Positions 35,049 to 45,163 are shown, counted from the stretch's first letter. The stretch is 64,000 nucleotides of DNA from Leptospira ognonensis (GCF_004770745.1 NZ_RQGD01000046.1:361428-425427), one strand, 5' to 3'. Notes: generated by a model not told the origin, from the letters alone. Numbers and translations: made by a program.

Positions 35049-35393
35049 ATGGAAATAAATCTAAAGAAAAATGCCGAAGCCCATGTCATTAGTATTTCGG
35101 GTAGTTTAGACATATATACTTCTTTAGATTTTAAAAACTTCCTGGAGACGAACATCCCTCAAGATGCTGGTTCCAATTTGCATGTCGTTGTCAACCTTGA
35201 GAAACTAAACTACATTGACTCCTCCGGGATCGGCATGCTCATCAAACAGCTGAATTATGTCCAAGAATTGAAGGGAAAGTTCTCCATTGCCAATATGAAG
35301 CCTGCGATTGAAAAGGTGTTTAAGGTTGCTGGACTTACGAGCTACTTCCAGACCATAAGTGAAGACGATTACCGCGCAAAGTACGCAAATTAA
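35049..35393 (+). CDS. STAS-domain anti-sigma factor antagonist
   Basis: A 114-residue single STAS domain. ISGSLDIYTSLDFKNFL and the phosphorylatable Ser in LNYIDSSGIGMLIKQL are hallmark motifs of SpoIIAA/RsbV-type antagonists. In the family, phosphorylation by an anti-sigma kinase controls partner switching and so alternative-sigma or signalling output; no kinase or phosphatase partner is adjacent. It is divergent from the secreted hypothetical and overlaps the convergent next gene by 4 bp. The TAGGGTAG region upstream may provide the ribosome site. Confidence 0.9.
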   Translation: MEINLKKNAEAHVISISGSLDIYTSLDFKNFLETNIPQDAGSNLHVVVNLEKLNYIDSSGIGMLIKQLNYVQELKGKFSIANMKPAIEKVFKVAGLTSYFQTISEDDYRAKYAN

Positions 35394-35965
35394 TCTTCAT
35401 TTTTTCGATTTTCAACCAGAAACGCATCCCATATCCCCCAAAACCGTCCTGTTTCATTTTTACTTGGAATGAGTTCGATATTTATTTTGCCTAAGTCAAA
35501 TTCACTCGGTTCGATCGGCACTTCGACAGGATTGGCAAAGGTTTTGTTTTTGTTCATGTAGATTTCTTTTTTTAGATGCCCATTCACATAGATTGCTAGT
35601 TTTCTAGGCTTGAATCTGGCTCGCTTTTGCGGGAGGTACCGAGTTAGGTCTAGGTAGAGATACATCCTTCCTTTATGTGCTGTCTCTTTTCCCAATAAAA
35701 ATTTTAATCCAGTTTCTGGAATCATTCTACAAACTTGGTCTTGGATTCCAAACAGTGTCGAATCTTCCTCCAATTCTAAGAATTGATAGAGCGCCCAAGT
35801 TTTGAGCTCCGGAAAGGTACCGATGTCCTCAGGAAGAAGTCCTTCTTCGACAGGAAACTCATTGCTTGCCTTTGGTAAATCCTCCGCGTAAATTTCCGAG
35901 TAGGAACCAACCGACCAGAAAAAGATTGCCGTGAGAAGAAGAGACTTTAGTTTCAAATGTAGCAC
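35390..35965 (-). CDS. secreted hypothetical protein
   Basis: A 191-residue protein with a signal peptide (LKSLLLTAIFFWSVGSYSEIYA, likely cleavage after IYA). The mature part is rich in acidic and aromatic residues and looks beta-sheet rich (MYLYLDLTRYLP, RKLAIYVNGHLKKEIYMN), reminiscent of a jelly-roll or galactose-binding-like fold. No catalytic motif or known family was recognised. Its 3' end overlaps the convergent STAS gene by 4 bp, and it is divergent from ribF. Confidence 0.65.
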   Translation of the reverse strand: MLHLKLKSLLLTAIFFWSVGSYSEIYAEDLPKASNEFPVEEGLLPEDIGTFPELKTWALYQFLELEEDSTLFGIQDQVCRMIPETGLKFLLGKETAHKGRMYLYLDLTRYLPQKRARFKPRKLAIYVNGHLKKEIYMNKNKTFANPVEVPIEPSEFDLGKINIELIPSKNETGRFWGIWDAFLVENRKNED

Positions 35966-36000
35966 CTAGATTTTCTATCGGATTTTTTAACCATCTAACC

Positions 36001-36927
36001 TTGAAAATTATCAGAAGCATAGATTCGCTGCAAGAGGTGTTTCCCAAAGGAACGGCGCTCACTCTTGGTAACTTTGACGGGATCCATCTAGGTCACCAGG
36101 CACTCCTTCTGCGTACTGTGGAGGAATCCATTCGCTTACACATACCTTCCGTGGTTGTGACCTACTATCCGAATCCAGCCGTTGTTCTCGGAAAACGTCC
36201 AAATTTTAAATATCTGACCCCAGAGGAAACAAAAGAGCGGCTGATCTCTACGTATAACATAGATTATCTATTGGTACTTGATTTTACAGAAGAACTCTCG
36301 CGTATGAGTGCCGAAGATTTTTTAGAAAAGATCATTATCGGTAAATTGAATGCCAAATTTATTGTCATCGGATACAATCATTTTTTTGGAGCAGAACGTA
36401 GAGGGGATATCCATCTTTTGGAAGAGAATGCTGAAAGATTTGGTTACCGAGTGGAACTTAAAGATGCGGTTGCCAATGGAGAGCAAAAAATTTCCAGTTC
36501 GGCGATACGTAAGTATCTCGAATCAGGTGAAGTAAACTTAGCCAATCAATTATTAGGAAGGAGTTTTTCATTGACCGGAAAGGTTGTTGAAGGAGACAAA
36601 CGCGGCCGCACCATACATTACCCAACTGCAAATCTTAAAATACCCATAGATGTATTGCTTCCCGCAATTGGAGTATACGCATGTTATACGAAAGTTAAAG
36701 AAAGAAGTTATAAGTCGATGGTCAATGTGGGAAAAAATCCTACCTTTGATGGTAAGCACATGCATATAGAATCCCACATTTTTGATTTTTCGGATGATAT
36801 TTATGGAGAAGAAATAGAAATTCAGTTTTTTAAAAAGATTCGGGATGAGGTGAAATTTTCTGGTATTGATTCATTAAAAAACCAACTAAATTTGGATAAA
36901 AATGTTTCCTTAGAGATATTAGCCTAA
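36001..36927 (+). CDS. ribF: bifunctional riboflavin kinase / FAD synthetase
   Basis: A 308-residue enzyme that phosphorylates riboflavin to FMN and adenylates it to FAD. The N-terminal nucleotidyltransferase domain has LTLGNFDGIHLGHQALL, the YNHFFGAERRGD loop and the ISSSAIRKYLESGEV (SSSxIR) motif. The C-terminal flavokinase domain has VVEGDKRGRTIHYPTANL, MVNVGKNPTFDGK and VESHIFDF-like ESHIFDFSDDIYG. The start is a TTG at 36001 directly after a non-coding 35-bp gap. The length is typical. It overlaps the convergent hypothetical by 9 bp. Confidence 0.95.
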   Translation: MKIIRSIDSLQEVFPKGTALTLGNFDGIHLGHQALLLRTVEESIRLHIPSVVVTYYPNPAVVLGKRPNFKYLTPEETKERLISTYNIDYLLVLDFTEELSRMSAEDFLEKIIIGKLNAKFIVIGYNHFFGAERRGDIHLLEENAERFGYRVELKDAVANGEQKISSSAIRKYLESGEVNLANQLLGRSFSLTGKVVEGDKRGRTIHYPTANLKIPIDVLLPAIGVYACYTKVKERSYKSMVNVGKNPTFDGKHMHIESHIFDFSDDIYGEEIEIQFFKKIRDEVKFSGIDSLKNQLNLDKNVSLEILA

Positions 36928-37692
36928 CTTCAACAAATGGTAATTGATTCCTTTCCTTCGAATTTTCCCTAAGACTTTTTTATTTCCCTTCTCATCTTTG
37001 AGTAAACCTTTTATCGAATCTTTTGATATAGCCCAATCTTCAAGCAATTCATCAAAATAAAAACCCTCTCTTTTTGTGGATGTCGAATGAATTAAGAGAA
37101 CATTCTTTTTTAGAATGCTATTTTCTTCTGTGATGAGAAAACCAGGGCCTGGAAAAAGTGAGATCCGCTCTTGATTTAGAGTGATACGGGATTTAAAAGC
37201 AGGGATATTTTTAAGGATTCGATGTGGACGCTTTGGAATGAGGAAATGTACACCCGCGATTTTAAATGCCGTAAAGATTTCTTTATTTGCGAGTGACTTA
37301 AGATTTTCAGATTTTTGTGATTTCGTTTCTGTTAGATTTCTAGCTACTTTTGAAATTCGATTTTTTAGAGCAGAATCTAAAAATTCAATCCTGTCCTCAT
37401 TTTTGATTTTATCCAACATATGGTAAAGGGGATCAAAATCATCTCGGTTATAACTTTTTTTTAAACTGAGCGTATGAAAATAGACCTGAAGCTTTTTTAC
37501 TCTTTGTAAAAAATATGCTGATTTATGCTCTTCTGCTAATGCTTGCATAAGATCTAAAGAAGAAGCAATCGATTCTAAAAAAGAATTTCCCTCGAGAATT
37601 AGTTTTTCAAAATCGATTAACGCTTGTTCCATTTTGACTTTTTCAGTAAAAAAGTCATTGCTGCCTGTGACTTTTTTTAAGGGAACGCTCAT
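36919..37692 (-). CDS. hypothetical cytoplasmic protein in the rod-shape operon
   Basis: A 257-residue protein with no signal or TM segment. The N-terminal half is helical (about 20-110) and the C-terminal half beta-rich; a stretch FTAFKIAGVHFLIPKRPHRI distantly recalls a CheW-like strand pattern, but this is weak. It is the last gene of the mreC-mreD-mrdA-mrdB operon and overlaps rodA by one base, so it may act with the elongasome. I cannot assign a function. Confidence 0.6.
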   Translation of the reverse strand: MSVPLKKVTGSNDFFTEKVKMEQALIDFEKLILEGNSFLESIASSLDLMQALAEEHKSAYFLQRVKKLQVYFHTLSLKKSYNRDDFDPLYHMLDKIKNEDRIEFLDSALKNRISKVARNLTETKSQKSENLKSLANKEIFTAFKIAGVHFLIPKRPHRILKNIPAFKSRITLNQERISLFPGPGFLITEENSILKKNVLLIHSTSTKREGFYFDELLEDWAISKDSIKGLLKDEKGNKKVLGKIRRKGINYHLLKLG

Positions 37693-39206
37693 CAGTTTGC
37701 AAATTTACGTTTTTTAATCGAAAGGATGATACCGACTGCTGTCATAGCCATAACTAAATGGGACCCTCCATAACTCATGAAAGTCAATGGAACACCTGTT
37801 ACGGGTAGAAGTCCGATCACGATTCCTACATTGATGGCTATATGGAAGAATATCATTGCAACAATACCTGCAGCTAGTAGGGACCCAAATCTATCTTTAC
37901 TTTCGAAGGATATTTGTAGTCCACGTAACGGAATGGACATTAGAAAGAATAAGAGTAAAACACTCCCGAAAAAACCTGTTTGCTCTGCCCAAGAAGCAAA
38001 TATAAAATCCGTGCCAGCTTCTGGAACGTGCGGTACGCGCCCCTCAGTCATTTCGCCATGGAAAAGACCCTTTCCAAAAACCATACCAGAGCCAACGGCT
38101 GGTTTTGATGCTCGTAACTGGTATCCAGCACCCTGTTTGAATTGATCAGGATTTAGAAACGCTGTTAGGCGTATGACTTGGTTCTCTCTAAATGGAATGG
38201 ATTTATGAACAGCCATAGCAGAAAGGATAGATAAGCCGATGATTCCAACAGGAATGTAATACTGTCTGATTGTTTTGGAACCTCGTGCAATTCGTACGGC
38301 AATCATTACCACACTGATCAAGGTTAGAAAGCTACCAAGCCCGATCATAAAAGCTTCATTCGAAAGGATCTTAAAACCCAGACTTCCATATTCATCTTTG
38401 ATTGTCTCGGCTGCCTCTCGGATCAATTGGATGTTTTTTGGATTCTGGAATCCAGGTATTTCAAAACCTGGCACTTTTTTCCCATCAAGTATCGGCCAAA
38501 TTTTGCCTTGAACCTGACTCACTAGCGAAACAAGTTCTACCTTGTTCTCCTTTCTCAAAAGCTCAATCATTGGTTGAACGAGAGTTAATCGATAGTATGC
38601 CAAATACATCGGAACCATAAGAGAAATACTTCCGAAGGTGAGAAGAGACCCAATGTGTAAGATATCGGCACCACCTAAAAAAAGCATGGTAAATAGCATG
38701 GGTAAAAAGGAGACAGCCGTTCCAAAGTCTGGTTGCAAGATAATAAAAAGCATTGGTACTAAACATATGATGAACGGTACAAGAAGTACAGTGATCTTAT
38801 GCATTTCTTTTTCACGCAATACAAGGTATTGTCCAAGCAAGATCACAGTCGCCAGTTTAGAAAACTCGGAGGCTTGAAGAGTTATGGGACCAAGTTTAAG
38901 CCAGGATCTCGCACCTCGACCTGAAGGTAGGTATCCAATTCCAGGAATCAGAGTTAATATGAGAAGCAAGATGGAAAAAAGATAAATAAATAAGGCATAA
39001 GAACCAATCAATTGATAATTCATCCGGGACATGAACCACATGGCACCTAATCCGACGAATACGAATATGAACTGTTTATACCATCTGCCAAGTCCATCCG
39101 CAGTGTTTGCTTCCTGTGTATATAAGGTTAGCACACCAGCTAAGGCTACGATAAAAACCGAAAATATCAAAAAGTAATCTAACTTTTCTGTGTTGCGTTC
39201 TGCCAT
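37692..39206 (-). CDS. mrdB: RodA/MrdB peptidoglycan polymerase (SEDS family) with large internal insertion
   Basis: A 504-residue SEDS glycosyltransferase, longer than the usual 370-400. Canonical pieces are [36 protein letters not shown], the [25 protein letters not shown] region (first residues of RodA's DYQK..R loop), [19 protein letters not shown] with the catalytic Asp, and [14 protein letters not shown]. Between TM6 and the conserved loop there is an extra block of about 110 residues (roughly 200-315) holding a soluble helix and two additional hydrophobic segments. It works with PBP2, whose gene overlaps it by one base, to build lateral-wall peptidoglycan. Confidence 0.93.
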   Translation of the reverse strand: MAERNTEKLDYFLIFSVFIVALAGVLTLYTQEANTADGLGRWYKQFIFVFVGLGAMWFMSRMNYQLIGSYALFIYLFSILLLILTLIPGIGYLPSGRGARSWLKLGPITLQASEFSKLATVILLGQYLVLREKEMHKITVLLVPFIICLVPMLFIILQPDFGTAVSFLPMLFTMLFLGGADILHIGSLLTFGSISLMVPMYLAYYRLTLVQPMIELLRKENKVELVSLVSQVQGKIWPILDGKKVPGFEIPGFQNPKNIQLIREAAETIKDEYGSLGFKILSNEAFMIGLGSFLTLISVVMIAVRIARGSKTIRQYYIPVGIIGLSILSAMAVHKSIPFRENQVIRLTAFLNPDQFKQGAGYQLRASKPAVGSGMVFGKGLFHGEMTEGRVPHVPEAGTDFIFASWAEQTGFFGSVLLLFFLMSIPLRGLQISFESKDRFGSLLAAGIVAMIFFHIAINVGIVIGLLPVTGVPLTFMSYGGSHLVMAMTAVGIILSIKKRKFAN

Positions 39207-41143
39207 TAAAATGCCTCCTCCTCAACAGGAGCTTCCTCTTCCATCGTTTTCACTCTAGTCCTATCTGTTCTTGGATAAGAACCAGGTGGGAAAGCGGCTT
39301 TAAAAATTTCCCGAGCTGCAGGAGCAGCGGAGGCGGCACCTCCAACACCATACTCAACAAAAGTGGCAACTAATACTTGTTTATCTGGTGGTGCATTAAA
39401 TGGTGCATATCCAATAAACCAAGCATGGTTTGAAGATGATGCTCCTCTTCTTCTTGTCTGTGCCGTTCCAGTTTTACCTGCAACTTCTGGCAATCCTGGT
39501 GCATTCATGACTCCGGAAGCTGTCCCTGAATAGCCAACTAAATAAAGTCCTTCTTTAATCGCTTCAACCGTTGATTTTTTTAAAGGAACATCTCTAAGAA
39601 TGGTTGGCTCTGTTTTTTGAATTATGGAATTGTCTAACGGGCTTCGCACTTCGGATATGATGTAGGGTTTATAAATTTTTCCATTATTGATAATGGCCAT
39701 AAAGAAGAGAGCCATTTCGATAGGAGTTACAGAAATAAAACCCTGGCCGATGGACAAGTTAACAGTATCTCCATCAAACCATTTGTTTCCATATGTTCTT
39801 TTTTTCCATTCTGAGCTTGGTACGAAACCAGTGATTTCACCAGGTAAATCAATACCAGTTTTTTTATCCAAACCAAATAACCGAGAATAGGCGAGGATCG
39901 GTTCTGCACCGAGTTTGTAGCCGAGTTGGTAAAAATATACGGAGTTTGATTTTTCAATTGCTTGCGCCAAATTCAATTCCCCATGATTTTTTTTATCCCA
40001 ATTATAAAAAACTTGGTCAGGTACGCCTTTAAATGTTGATTTTAAAGTAAAATTCGCGGGGCAAGAAAAAGTTTGTTTTGGATCATAACTAATTTTATGT
40101 TCACTCTCCATGGCAGCTAATGCCACTAAGACTTTAAAGGTGGATGCTGGTGGAAATTTAGATTGTATGGCAAGATTTAAAAACCCGCCATTGTTTGTTA
40201 CTCGTCCAAAGTGATTAGCTCGATCCTGTTTGTTTTTTCCTGATAAAATGTTTGGATCATAGGATGGATTGGAAGCCATTGCTAAAACTTCGCCAGTTGT
40301 CGGTTTTAAGGCAATGACCGTACCTCTGACACCTTTTAAGGCTCGATAGGCAGCAATTTGCAAATCACGATCAATCGTTAAGATTAGATTATTTCCTGGA
40401 ATCGAGTGTTCGATGACTCTCTCTTCTTCGATATTGCCTTCGGTGTTTCTTTTTTGAATCCGAAAACCATCCTGGCCTCTCAGAATGGTATCGTACAAAG
40501 CCTCAATTCCACCTTTTCCAACAAGCTGATAGGATTTAATTTCCTTTTCTTGTATATCATTCGTCGTGGGCTTTCCCACATAACCAGTGATATGCGCCAG
40601 ACCTGGACCCATATGATAGATACGAGCAGGAGAGGAGACTAGATATACATAACGATTGATATTATCTAAAACTAATATTCTTTCTTGTTGTTCTCTTGAG
40701 ATTCCTTCAAGTAAGACGAAAGGTTCTCGAGATTTTATTTTCTTTAGAAGTCTATTCTCTTGCAAATCTTTCTCATAGTATGCAAGAGGAATCGAAAGAG
40801 ATTCACAAAATTTATATAGAAATTCTTTTACCTTTTTCGGATCATTTTTAAGAAGGTTTGTATTTAAAATCACATCAAGGGAAGCAGAATTGGAAACTAA
40901 TGGCTGTGATGTTTCTGGCGTGATGAAATTGCGGTCAAAGATTTGACCTCGGTCCGCAGGTATTGATTCACTTCGGCGAACAAATCTTTCGGCTTTAAGG
41001 GAGTTCTCACTTCCTTGGACAATTTGTAAATTGAATAATTGTAAGATATAGGCTGTGAGAGTGAAAACGATCATCCCTGAGAAAAAATACAGTCTTCTTC
41101 GAAAAGAATTTTCTAATCTAAATTCACTAGCGGAACCACTCAT
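39206..41143 (-). CDS. mrdA: penicillin-binding protein 2 (elongasome transpeptidase)
   Basis: A 645-residue class B PBP. An N-terminal TM ([20 protein letters not shown]) is followed by the PBP dimerisation/pedestal domain ([14 protein letters not shown]) and the transpeptidase domain with SxxK in [17 protein letters not shown], SxN in [17 protein letters not shown] and KTG in [15 protein letters not shown]. The C-terminal tail is acidic ([11 protein letters not shown]). It cross-links the glycan strands made by RodA, is the target of mecillinam-type beta-lactams, and is overlapped by mreD (4 bp) and rodA (1 bp). Confidence 0.95.
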   Translation of the reverse strand: MSGSASEFRLENSFRRRLYFFSGMIVFTLTAYILQLFNLQIVQGSENSLKAERFVRRSESIPADRGQIFDRNFITPETSQPLVSNSASLDVILNTNLLKNDPKKVKEFLYKFCESLSIPLAYYEKDLQENRLLKKIKSREPFVLLEGISREQQERILVLDNINRYVYLVSSPARIYHMGPGLAHITGYVGKPTTNDIQEKEIKSYQLVGKGGIEALYDTILRGQDGFRIQKRNTEGNIEEERVIEHSIPGNNLILTIDRDLQIAAYRALKGVRGTVIALKPTTGEVLAMASNPSYDPNILSGKNKQDRANHFGRVTNNGGFLNLAIQSKFPPASTFKVLVALAAMESEHKISYDPKQTFSCPANFTLKSTFKGVPDQVFYNWDKKNHGELNLAQAIEKSNSVYFYQLGYKLGAEPILAYSRLFGLDKKTGIDLPGEITGFVPSSEWKKRTYGNKWFDGDTVNLSIGQGFISVTPIEMALFFMAIINNGKIYKPYIISEVRSPLDNSIIQKTEPTILRDVPLKKSTVEAIKEGLYLVGYSGTASGVMNAPGLPEVAGKTGTAQTRRRGASSSNHAWFIGYAPFNAPPDKQVLVATFVEYGVGGAASAAPAAREIFKAAFPPGSYPRTDRTRVKTMEEEAPVEEEAF

Positions 41144-41655
41144 TGCCGAACCTCATCAGGATCGAGTCTAAATGCCCAGGTAAAGAAAAAGAATAGTGCA
41201 GGACCGATGAAAGCATTGTAAAGAGACACATAGAAAAATGAATAACTATGATTTGAATGGAAGAACATCCAAAATAGAAGGTATGTTAAGATTCGAGACA
41301 ACAAGGTGAAGCCAAAAACATAGATCGTGATAGATATATAATTTTCAGTATAAGCATTGCGAGTGACCTTACCGATGATGTATCCAATGAGTGAATAAGA
41401 GAGCGAGTGCAATCCAATCTTGTAATAGATGGCATCATCAGGACCTATCTCACCACCAAGCGAAGTATCGGTGAGTAGTCCGCCGAAAAATCCAAGCCAA
41501 AGTCCATACATAGCACCTTTTCTAAACGCAAAGAAAATGACAAATATGACCATAAAGTCAGGCCTAATTGCATTGCCGAGTTCGAAGAGATTTGATCCAT
41601 TTAGAAAATGAGCAAGTAACATTCCGATGATGATAAAAAGTTTTTCTAAAATCAT
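41140..41655 (-). CDS. mreD: rod shape-determining protein MreD
   Basis: A 171-residue membrane protein with five to six TM segments. [25 protein letters not shown] followed by [13 protein letters not shown] is the MreD signature (the G-x-x-x-G-L-x-x-D-x motif). It is overlapped by 4 bp on each side by mreC and mrdA. It is expected to join MreC, RodA and PBP2 in the cell-elongation complex. Confidence 0.9.
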   Translation of the reverse strand: MILEKLFIIIGMLLAHFLNGSNLFELGNAIRPDFMVIFVIFFAFRKGAMYGLWLGFFGGLLTDTSLGGEIGPDDAIYYKIGLHSLSYSLIGYIIGKVTRNAYTENYISITIYVFGFTLLSRILTYLLFWMFFHSNHSYSFFYVSLYNAFIGPALFFFFTWAFRLDPDEVRQ

Positions 41656-42797
41656 GGCGTTACCTCCGTATTTCCAGTCTCAGGTGGCGGAGTTGTATTC
41701 GTTTGAGGCAATGTACCTTCTGGATTAACAACAGGCTTTAGAAAGTTAGTTGGCTTTTTTGGATTTAAATTTTTTTGAGAATTATAATCTTTTTCTTTTG
41801 GAAAATCGATTTCACCGAAGTAGGGGCCATCAATTTGAATCGTCTTTTCAGCAGGCCACTCTTCACGCCATTTTTCTGGCAGTTTTTTTAGTATAATGAC
41901 ATTTAGAATTTTATCAAATTCAACAAATGGCCGGACAAACGCAGTTTTGAAGGAACCATTTCGGGCTCCTTCTTCAACTATGATTCCAACGGGAATGCCC
42001 GAAGGAAAAACCCCGGATCCACCTGAACTATAGACTGGCTTACCAATCTTACTAAAACCTTCGGTAAAGTAGGTACTTCCCGTATTCGCTTGGGTCGGGC
42101 CCATAGGGAAAGTGCCGATGGCTTTTGGATCAATCACGATTCCCGAATCAATATAATCTAACAAAACCTCTGTTCCGCGACCACTGTTACCGTTCAAAGA
42201 TGCCCATAAGTTTGTACCAGGGACAGAGACGCCCATAGAAAAGTTTGAATTGATGAGAGGTTGGACAACGGAAGATCCTTTGGATACAGCTATGATTTTT
42301 CCTACAAGTGCCTCGGTAAATTTACCTTTCTCGTCTAATGCGCGTGCTACGACTGGCATATATGGTTTGATTCCTACTTCAGAGCCTTTATTGATGATGA
42401 TTGTGCGATAAATGGTATTGAGACGAACGCTAAGCACTTCTGCTCTCACTGCTGGGAAATCTGTTCGGAGCGGAAAATTTAATTCCTGTCTTAGGATGGC
42501 ATTTTCTGCCTTGAGGCGGTCCACATCCTTAGAAAGTTGTCTATACTCTTCCATAACATTTAAACAAGAGTCTCGCTCCTCGCGAACCCTCTCAAACGAT
42601 TCAAGCTTGTTATATGAACTTTTGATCAAACTACCGAAAGAATCAAAGGAGCCCGAAAAAAAGTCTCCTACACCCTGGAAGGTGGCAATCCCTCTCACCA
42701 TAAAATTCCCGTTCCAGATGAGGGAGGTAAAAGAGAATATTAAGACGAACCCTATGGAAAGGGCCTCTCCGTTGCGGCTAAATCGGTTCCAAAGCAT
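41652..42797 (-). CDS. mreC: rod shape-determining protein MreC
   Basis: A 381-residue bitopic protein. A short cytoplasmic start and a TM ([19 protein letters not shown]) precede a coiled coil (about 65-115, [21 protein letters not shown]) and the MreC beta domain ([32 protein letters not shown]). The C-terminal 50 residues are Pro/Thr/Asn-rich and disordered. The ATG at 42797 is preferred; a TTG at 42839 would add 14 residues ([13 protein letters not shown]). No mreB gene precedes it, unlike the common mreBCD order; the upstream gene is a hypothetical membrane protein. Confidence 0.9.
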   Translation of the reverse strand: MLWNRFSRNGEALSIGFVLIFSFTSLIWNGNFMVRGIATFQGVGDFFSGSFDSFGSLIKSSYNKLESFERVREERDSCLNVMEEYRQLSKDVDRLKAENAILRQELNFPLRTDFPAVRAEVLSVRLNTIYRTIIINKGSEVGIKPYMPVVARALDEKGKFTEALVGKIIAVSKGSSVVQPLINSNFSMGVSVPGTNLWASLNGNSGRGTEVLLDYIDSGIVIDPKAIGTFPMGPTQANTGSTYFTEGFSKIGKPVYSSGGSGVFPSGIPVGIIVEEGARNGSFKTAFVRPFVEFDKILNVIILKKLPEKWREEWPAEKTIQIDGPYFGEIDFPKEKDYNSQKNLNPKKPTNFLKPVVNPEGTLPQTNTTPPPETGNTEVTP

Positions 42798-42859
42798 GGA
42801 TATTATGTCACATGAAATAGAAGGGAAAGAAAAATTCAAGAAGTTATCTTGATTCTAGT

Positions 42860-43501
42860 TTACTTAGAGGAAAATAGCAGGGAGTTGTGTGAAATTTTTT
42901 GAGCTTTGCCCTGGAGGGAGACGAGACCGACTCCCGATCGGTAGACAAAGGCTTCCATTTGGCACTGATTGGGAATTTTGGCATACTTTTTGCCTTTCAC
43001 GGAGAGCAAAATTTGACCATCCAACTTTTCCGAGACAATCGCAAGTCCGGAATGCTTCCTGACGCGAAAGGCAATCATTTCTTCAGAACCAACATCTAGC
43101 AACCCCCGAAATTCACTTTTATGGCGAAGGGTCGGTTTTTGGTCTTTGTCCAGTTTGCATATAATTTCTAAATATTTTGCAGATTCCTCACCTTCATGGT
43201 TTGCTAAAAAATGAAAGAGTTGGACTAACATAGATTGTTTGGAGTAAAACAAATTTTCCCTATGTTTCAATGTTAGTTGGTGGAAAAAATGATAAAGAAT
43301 TTTTCGCTCACTAAATCGGAGTCCTCTTTTCGTTGCTAAATGATTTAGTTTATACCAATTGATTTTTGCATTTTCGTTCCTTTGTGTATAATGGTTAATC
43401 ACTTTAAAGATGAAATATATCAAAAGTATGAGTAGCCCTAATTGGAAAAGAGCGTAGGTACTTGATTTTGGCCATAGCCATATCATTTTTTCCGCCGGCA
43501 T
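42860..43501 (-). CDS. membrane-anchored hypothetical protein, possibly PilZ-like
   Basis: A 213-residue protein with one N-terminal TM (STYALFQLGLLILLIYFIFKV) and a cytoplasmic part. A helical region (about 45-110) is followed by a beta-rich C-terminus (IAFRVRKHSGLAIVSEKLDG, FVYRSGVGLVSLQGK) whose strand pattern resembles the YcgR-N/PilZ tandem of c-di-GMP receptors. The RxxxR and DxSxxG motifs needed for c-di-GMP binding are not evident, so the similarity is tentative. It lies upstream of mreC on the same strand, separated by 62 bp, and may head the elongasome operon. Confidence 0.55.
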   Translation of the reverse strand: MPAEKMIWLWPKSSTYALFQLGLLILLIYFIFKVINHYTQRNENAKINWYKLNHLATKRGLRFSERKILYHFFHQLTLKHRENLFYSKQSMLVQLFHFLANHEGEESAKYLEIICKLDKDQKPTLRHKSEFRGLLDVGSEEMIAFRVRKHSGLAIVSEKLDGQILLSVKGKKYAKIPNQCQMEAFVYRSGVGLVSLQGKAQKISHNSLLFSSK

Positions 43502-43593
43502 AGTCGTTTAAACTCAAAGAGTCTTGAAAGTTGTCGATCATTTATTAAATTCTCGTTTGCGGATGCTAAAATATAAAGCCCATATCACTAAAT

Positions 43594-44154
43594 ATGGTTT
43601 TCTCGTGGATGTTAGGGAACATTTTTCAGATTTTGTCATTTATGATCAGTTATCTTTTCACCTTGCTTGTCCATGTTTTTGCCGCAATGTTTTGGGTTGG
43701 CGGGATCATTTTTTACGTACTGGTCATCATCTCTGTCATTCGTGATCCTGATCTAAAAAATGTGAAACTTAAGCTCCTAGAAAAGACTGCATTACAGTTT
43801 CGGAAGGTATCTTATGTTATATTTTTGATGTTAACAATTTCTGGGACATTTTTACTTTATACGAAAGGATTTCTTCATTTAACACATAATATACATGAGT
43901 CTATTTTTTCGATACCCCCTGTCTTTTTGCTAAAAATTTTACTATTTTTAGTATTGCTTTTTTCTTCTCTTTATCATGACTTTTTTTCGGGACCTGCTAC
44001 CTTTACTTATGCAGAATCTGATCCCATCCAATTTGAGAAGTTTAGAAAACGATCTGCACTTTTTGGTAGAGTAAATTTGCTGCTTTCCGTAACGATAGCC
44101 ATACTTGGCGTTTTAGGTTCTAGAGGAGTAATGAGCTTTCCTGTAACTTTTTAG
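43594..44154 (+). CDS. CopD-like membrane protein
   Basis: A 186-residue membrane protein with four TM helices. The first conserved block, LLVHVFAAMFWVGGIIFY, carries the His and WxGG typical of CopD/DUF2269-type proteins, and the remaining helices follow that fold. CopD proteins are tied to copper uptake or to haem-like redox roles; the function here is unknown. Its 3' end overlaps the convergent acyltransferase gene by 35 bp. Confidence 0.7.
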   Translation: MVFSWMLGNIFQILSFMISYLFTLLVHVFAAMFWVGGIIFYVLVIISVIRDPDLKNVKLKLLEKTALQFRKVSYVIFLMLTISGTFLLYTKGFLHLTHNIHESIFSIPPVFLLKILLFLVLLFSSLYHDFFSGPATFTYAESDPIQFEKFRKRSALFGRVNLLLSVTIAILGVLGSRGVMSFPVTF

Positions 44155-44884
44155 TGGCGATCATAAGCTCAGTTGCTGTCTTTAAAAAATTTTCAAAATC
44201 GGAATGATCTTTGGGGTGAACGGTTCCACAAAATTGAAAATAAATCTGTTTTTTCTTTTTTAGTTTACTATATTTCTTATCATTGCTATAGCCCATCATT
44301 CCGCTAACAACAAATACATCTAAATCGATTTGGTACTTGTAGGCGATTTTCATGACTCCAGTTTCGAATGGTTGAATTTCTTCTGTAAAGGTTCTCCTTC
44401 CTTCAGGGTAGAGAAATATAGATCTTGTTTCTAATACTTTTAATACTCGGGTTTTAAAATCTCTAAAGTTCGGTTTTGATTCAGAATAAATCACTGCTTC
44501 TACGATACGTGAATGCATCATCAACGGAATGATCTTATATCTCTGAATGATATCACCACCTAAATATGATAAGTTGACATCTTTGTTTTTAGTTAAATAA
44601 GGCAGAGAAACTATCAACGGAACTTCAAGAGAATTTGTATGATTGCAGATTAAAAACCTCTTTTTGCTGTCTGGGTTCCAATTTCCAGGATCAAAAATTA
44701 ATTTTCTACCAGTCAGAAATAAAAAAGATTTTAGCCAAAAATAGGCAAGGGAGTTATTGATCCGATTTGAAGCCTTATCGTATTTCAATAATTTGAGGAA
44801 ATAGGAAATGATGAGTCCGATGGGAAAATTAATAAAGAATACAGGGATCAAGTAACATACAAGAACATAAAATTGAAGGTTCAT
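44120..44884 (-). CDS. PlsC-like 1-acylglycerol-3-phosphate acyltransferase with HX4E motif
   Basis: A 254-residue membrane acyltransferase. An N-terminal TM (FYVLVCYLIPVFFINFPIGL) precedes the active-site motif CNHTNSLEVPLI; the usual HX4D is HX4E here. The glycerophosphate-binding block FLYPEGRRTF is also present, and a basic C-terminal segment follows. It should acylate lysophosphatidic acid or a related acceptor. It may be a variant enzyme or have altered specificity. It is monocistronic, convergent with the CopD-like gene and divergent from the polysaccharide locus. Confidence 0.8.
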   Translation of the reverse strand: MNLQFYVLVCYLIPVFFINFPIGLIISYFLKLLKYDKASNRINNSLAYFWLKSFLFLTGRKLIFDPGNWNPDSKKRFLICNHTNSLEVPLIVSLPYLTKNKDVNLSYLGGDIIQRYKIIPLMMHSRIVEAVIYSESKPNFRDFKTRVLKVLETRSIFLYPEGRRTFTEEIQPFETGVMKIAYKYQIDLDVFVVSGMMGYSNDKKYSKLKKKKQIYFQFCGTVHPKDHSDFENFLKTATELMIATKKLQESSLLL

Positions 44885-44992
44885 ATTCTTTTGAGTATAT
44901 TACCCAAAGTGGAAGCGATACAATTACTTTATTCAAATATTGAAAATAATTCGATATCGAACAACTTTAGATATACAAGAAAACCTTACACC

Positions 44993-45075
44993 AAAGCTAT
45001 TTTTTGTAGAATCAAGATTGGATTCATCGTATCAGAATCTGTTCTTGCTTATGCGATAAACGCAAAAATAGCTTT
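44993..45075. repeat. 83-bp element bounded by a 12-bp inverted repeat
   Basis: AAAGCTATTTTT at 44993-45004 is the exact reverse complement of AAAAATAGCTTT at 45064-45075. It lies in the 279-bp gap before the FkbM gene. No target-site duplication is evident. It could be a MITE remnant, a cruciform or a transcript hairpin with a long loop. Apart from this element the gap holds no convincing gene. Confidence 0.5.
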
Positions 45076-45163
45076 TCGAAAATAGATTTACAACAACTTA
45101 GGAAGAAATCATTTGATCCTTAGCATCAGAAATCATAAAAGAGCTTAGTAAGAAAATATTATT

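Noticed and set aside
36919..37692. CheW-like domain in the last gene of the elongasome operon
   Set aside because: Only one strand pattern fits; the rest of the CheW fold could not be traced, so it is left as hypothetical.
44873..45085. 70-codon open frame on the + strand before the FkbM gene
   Set aside because: No ribosome site, no recognisable protein pattern, and it covers the 12-bp inverted-repeat element; probably chance.
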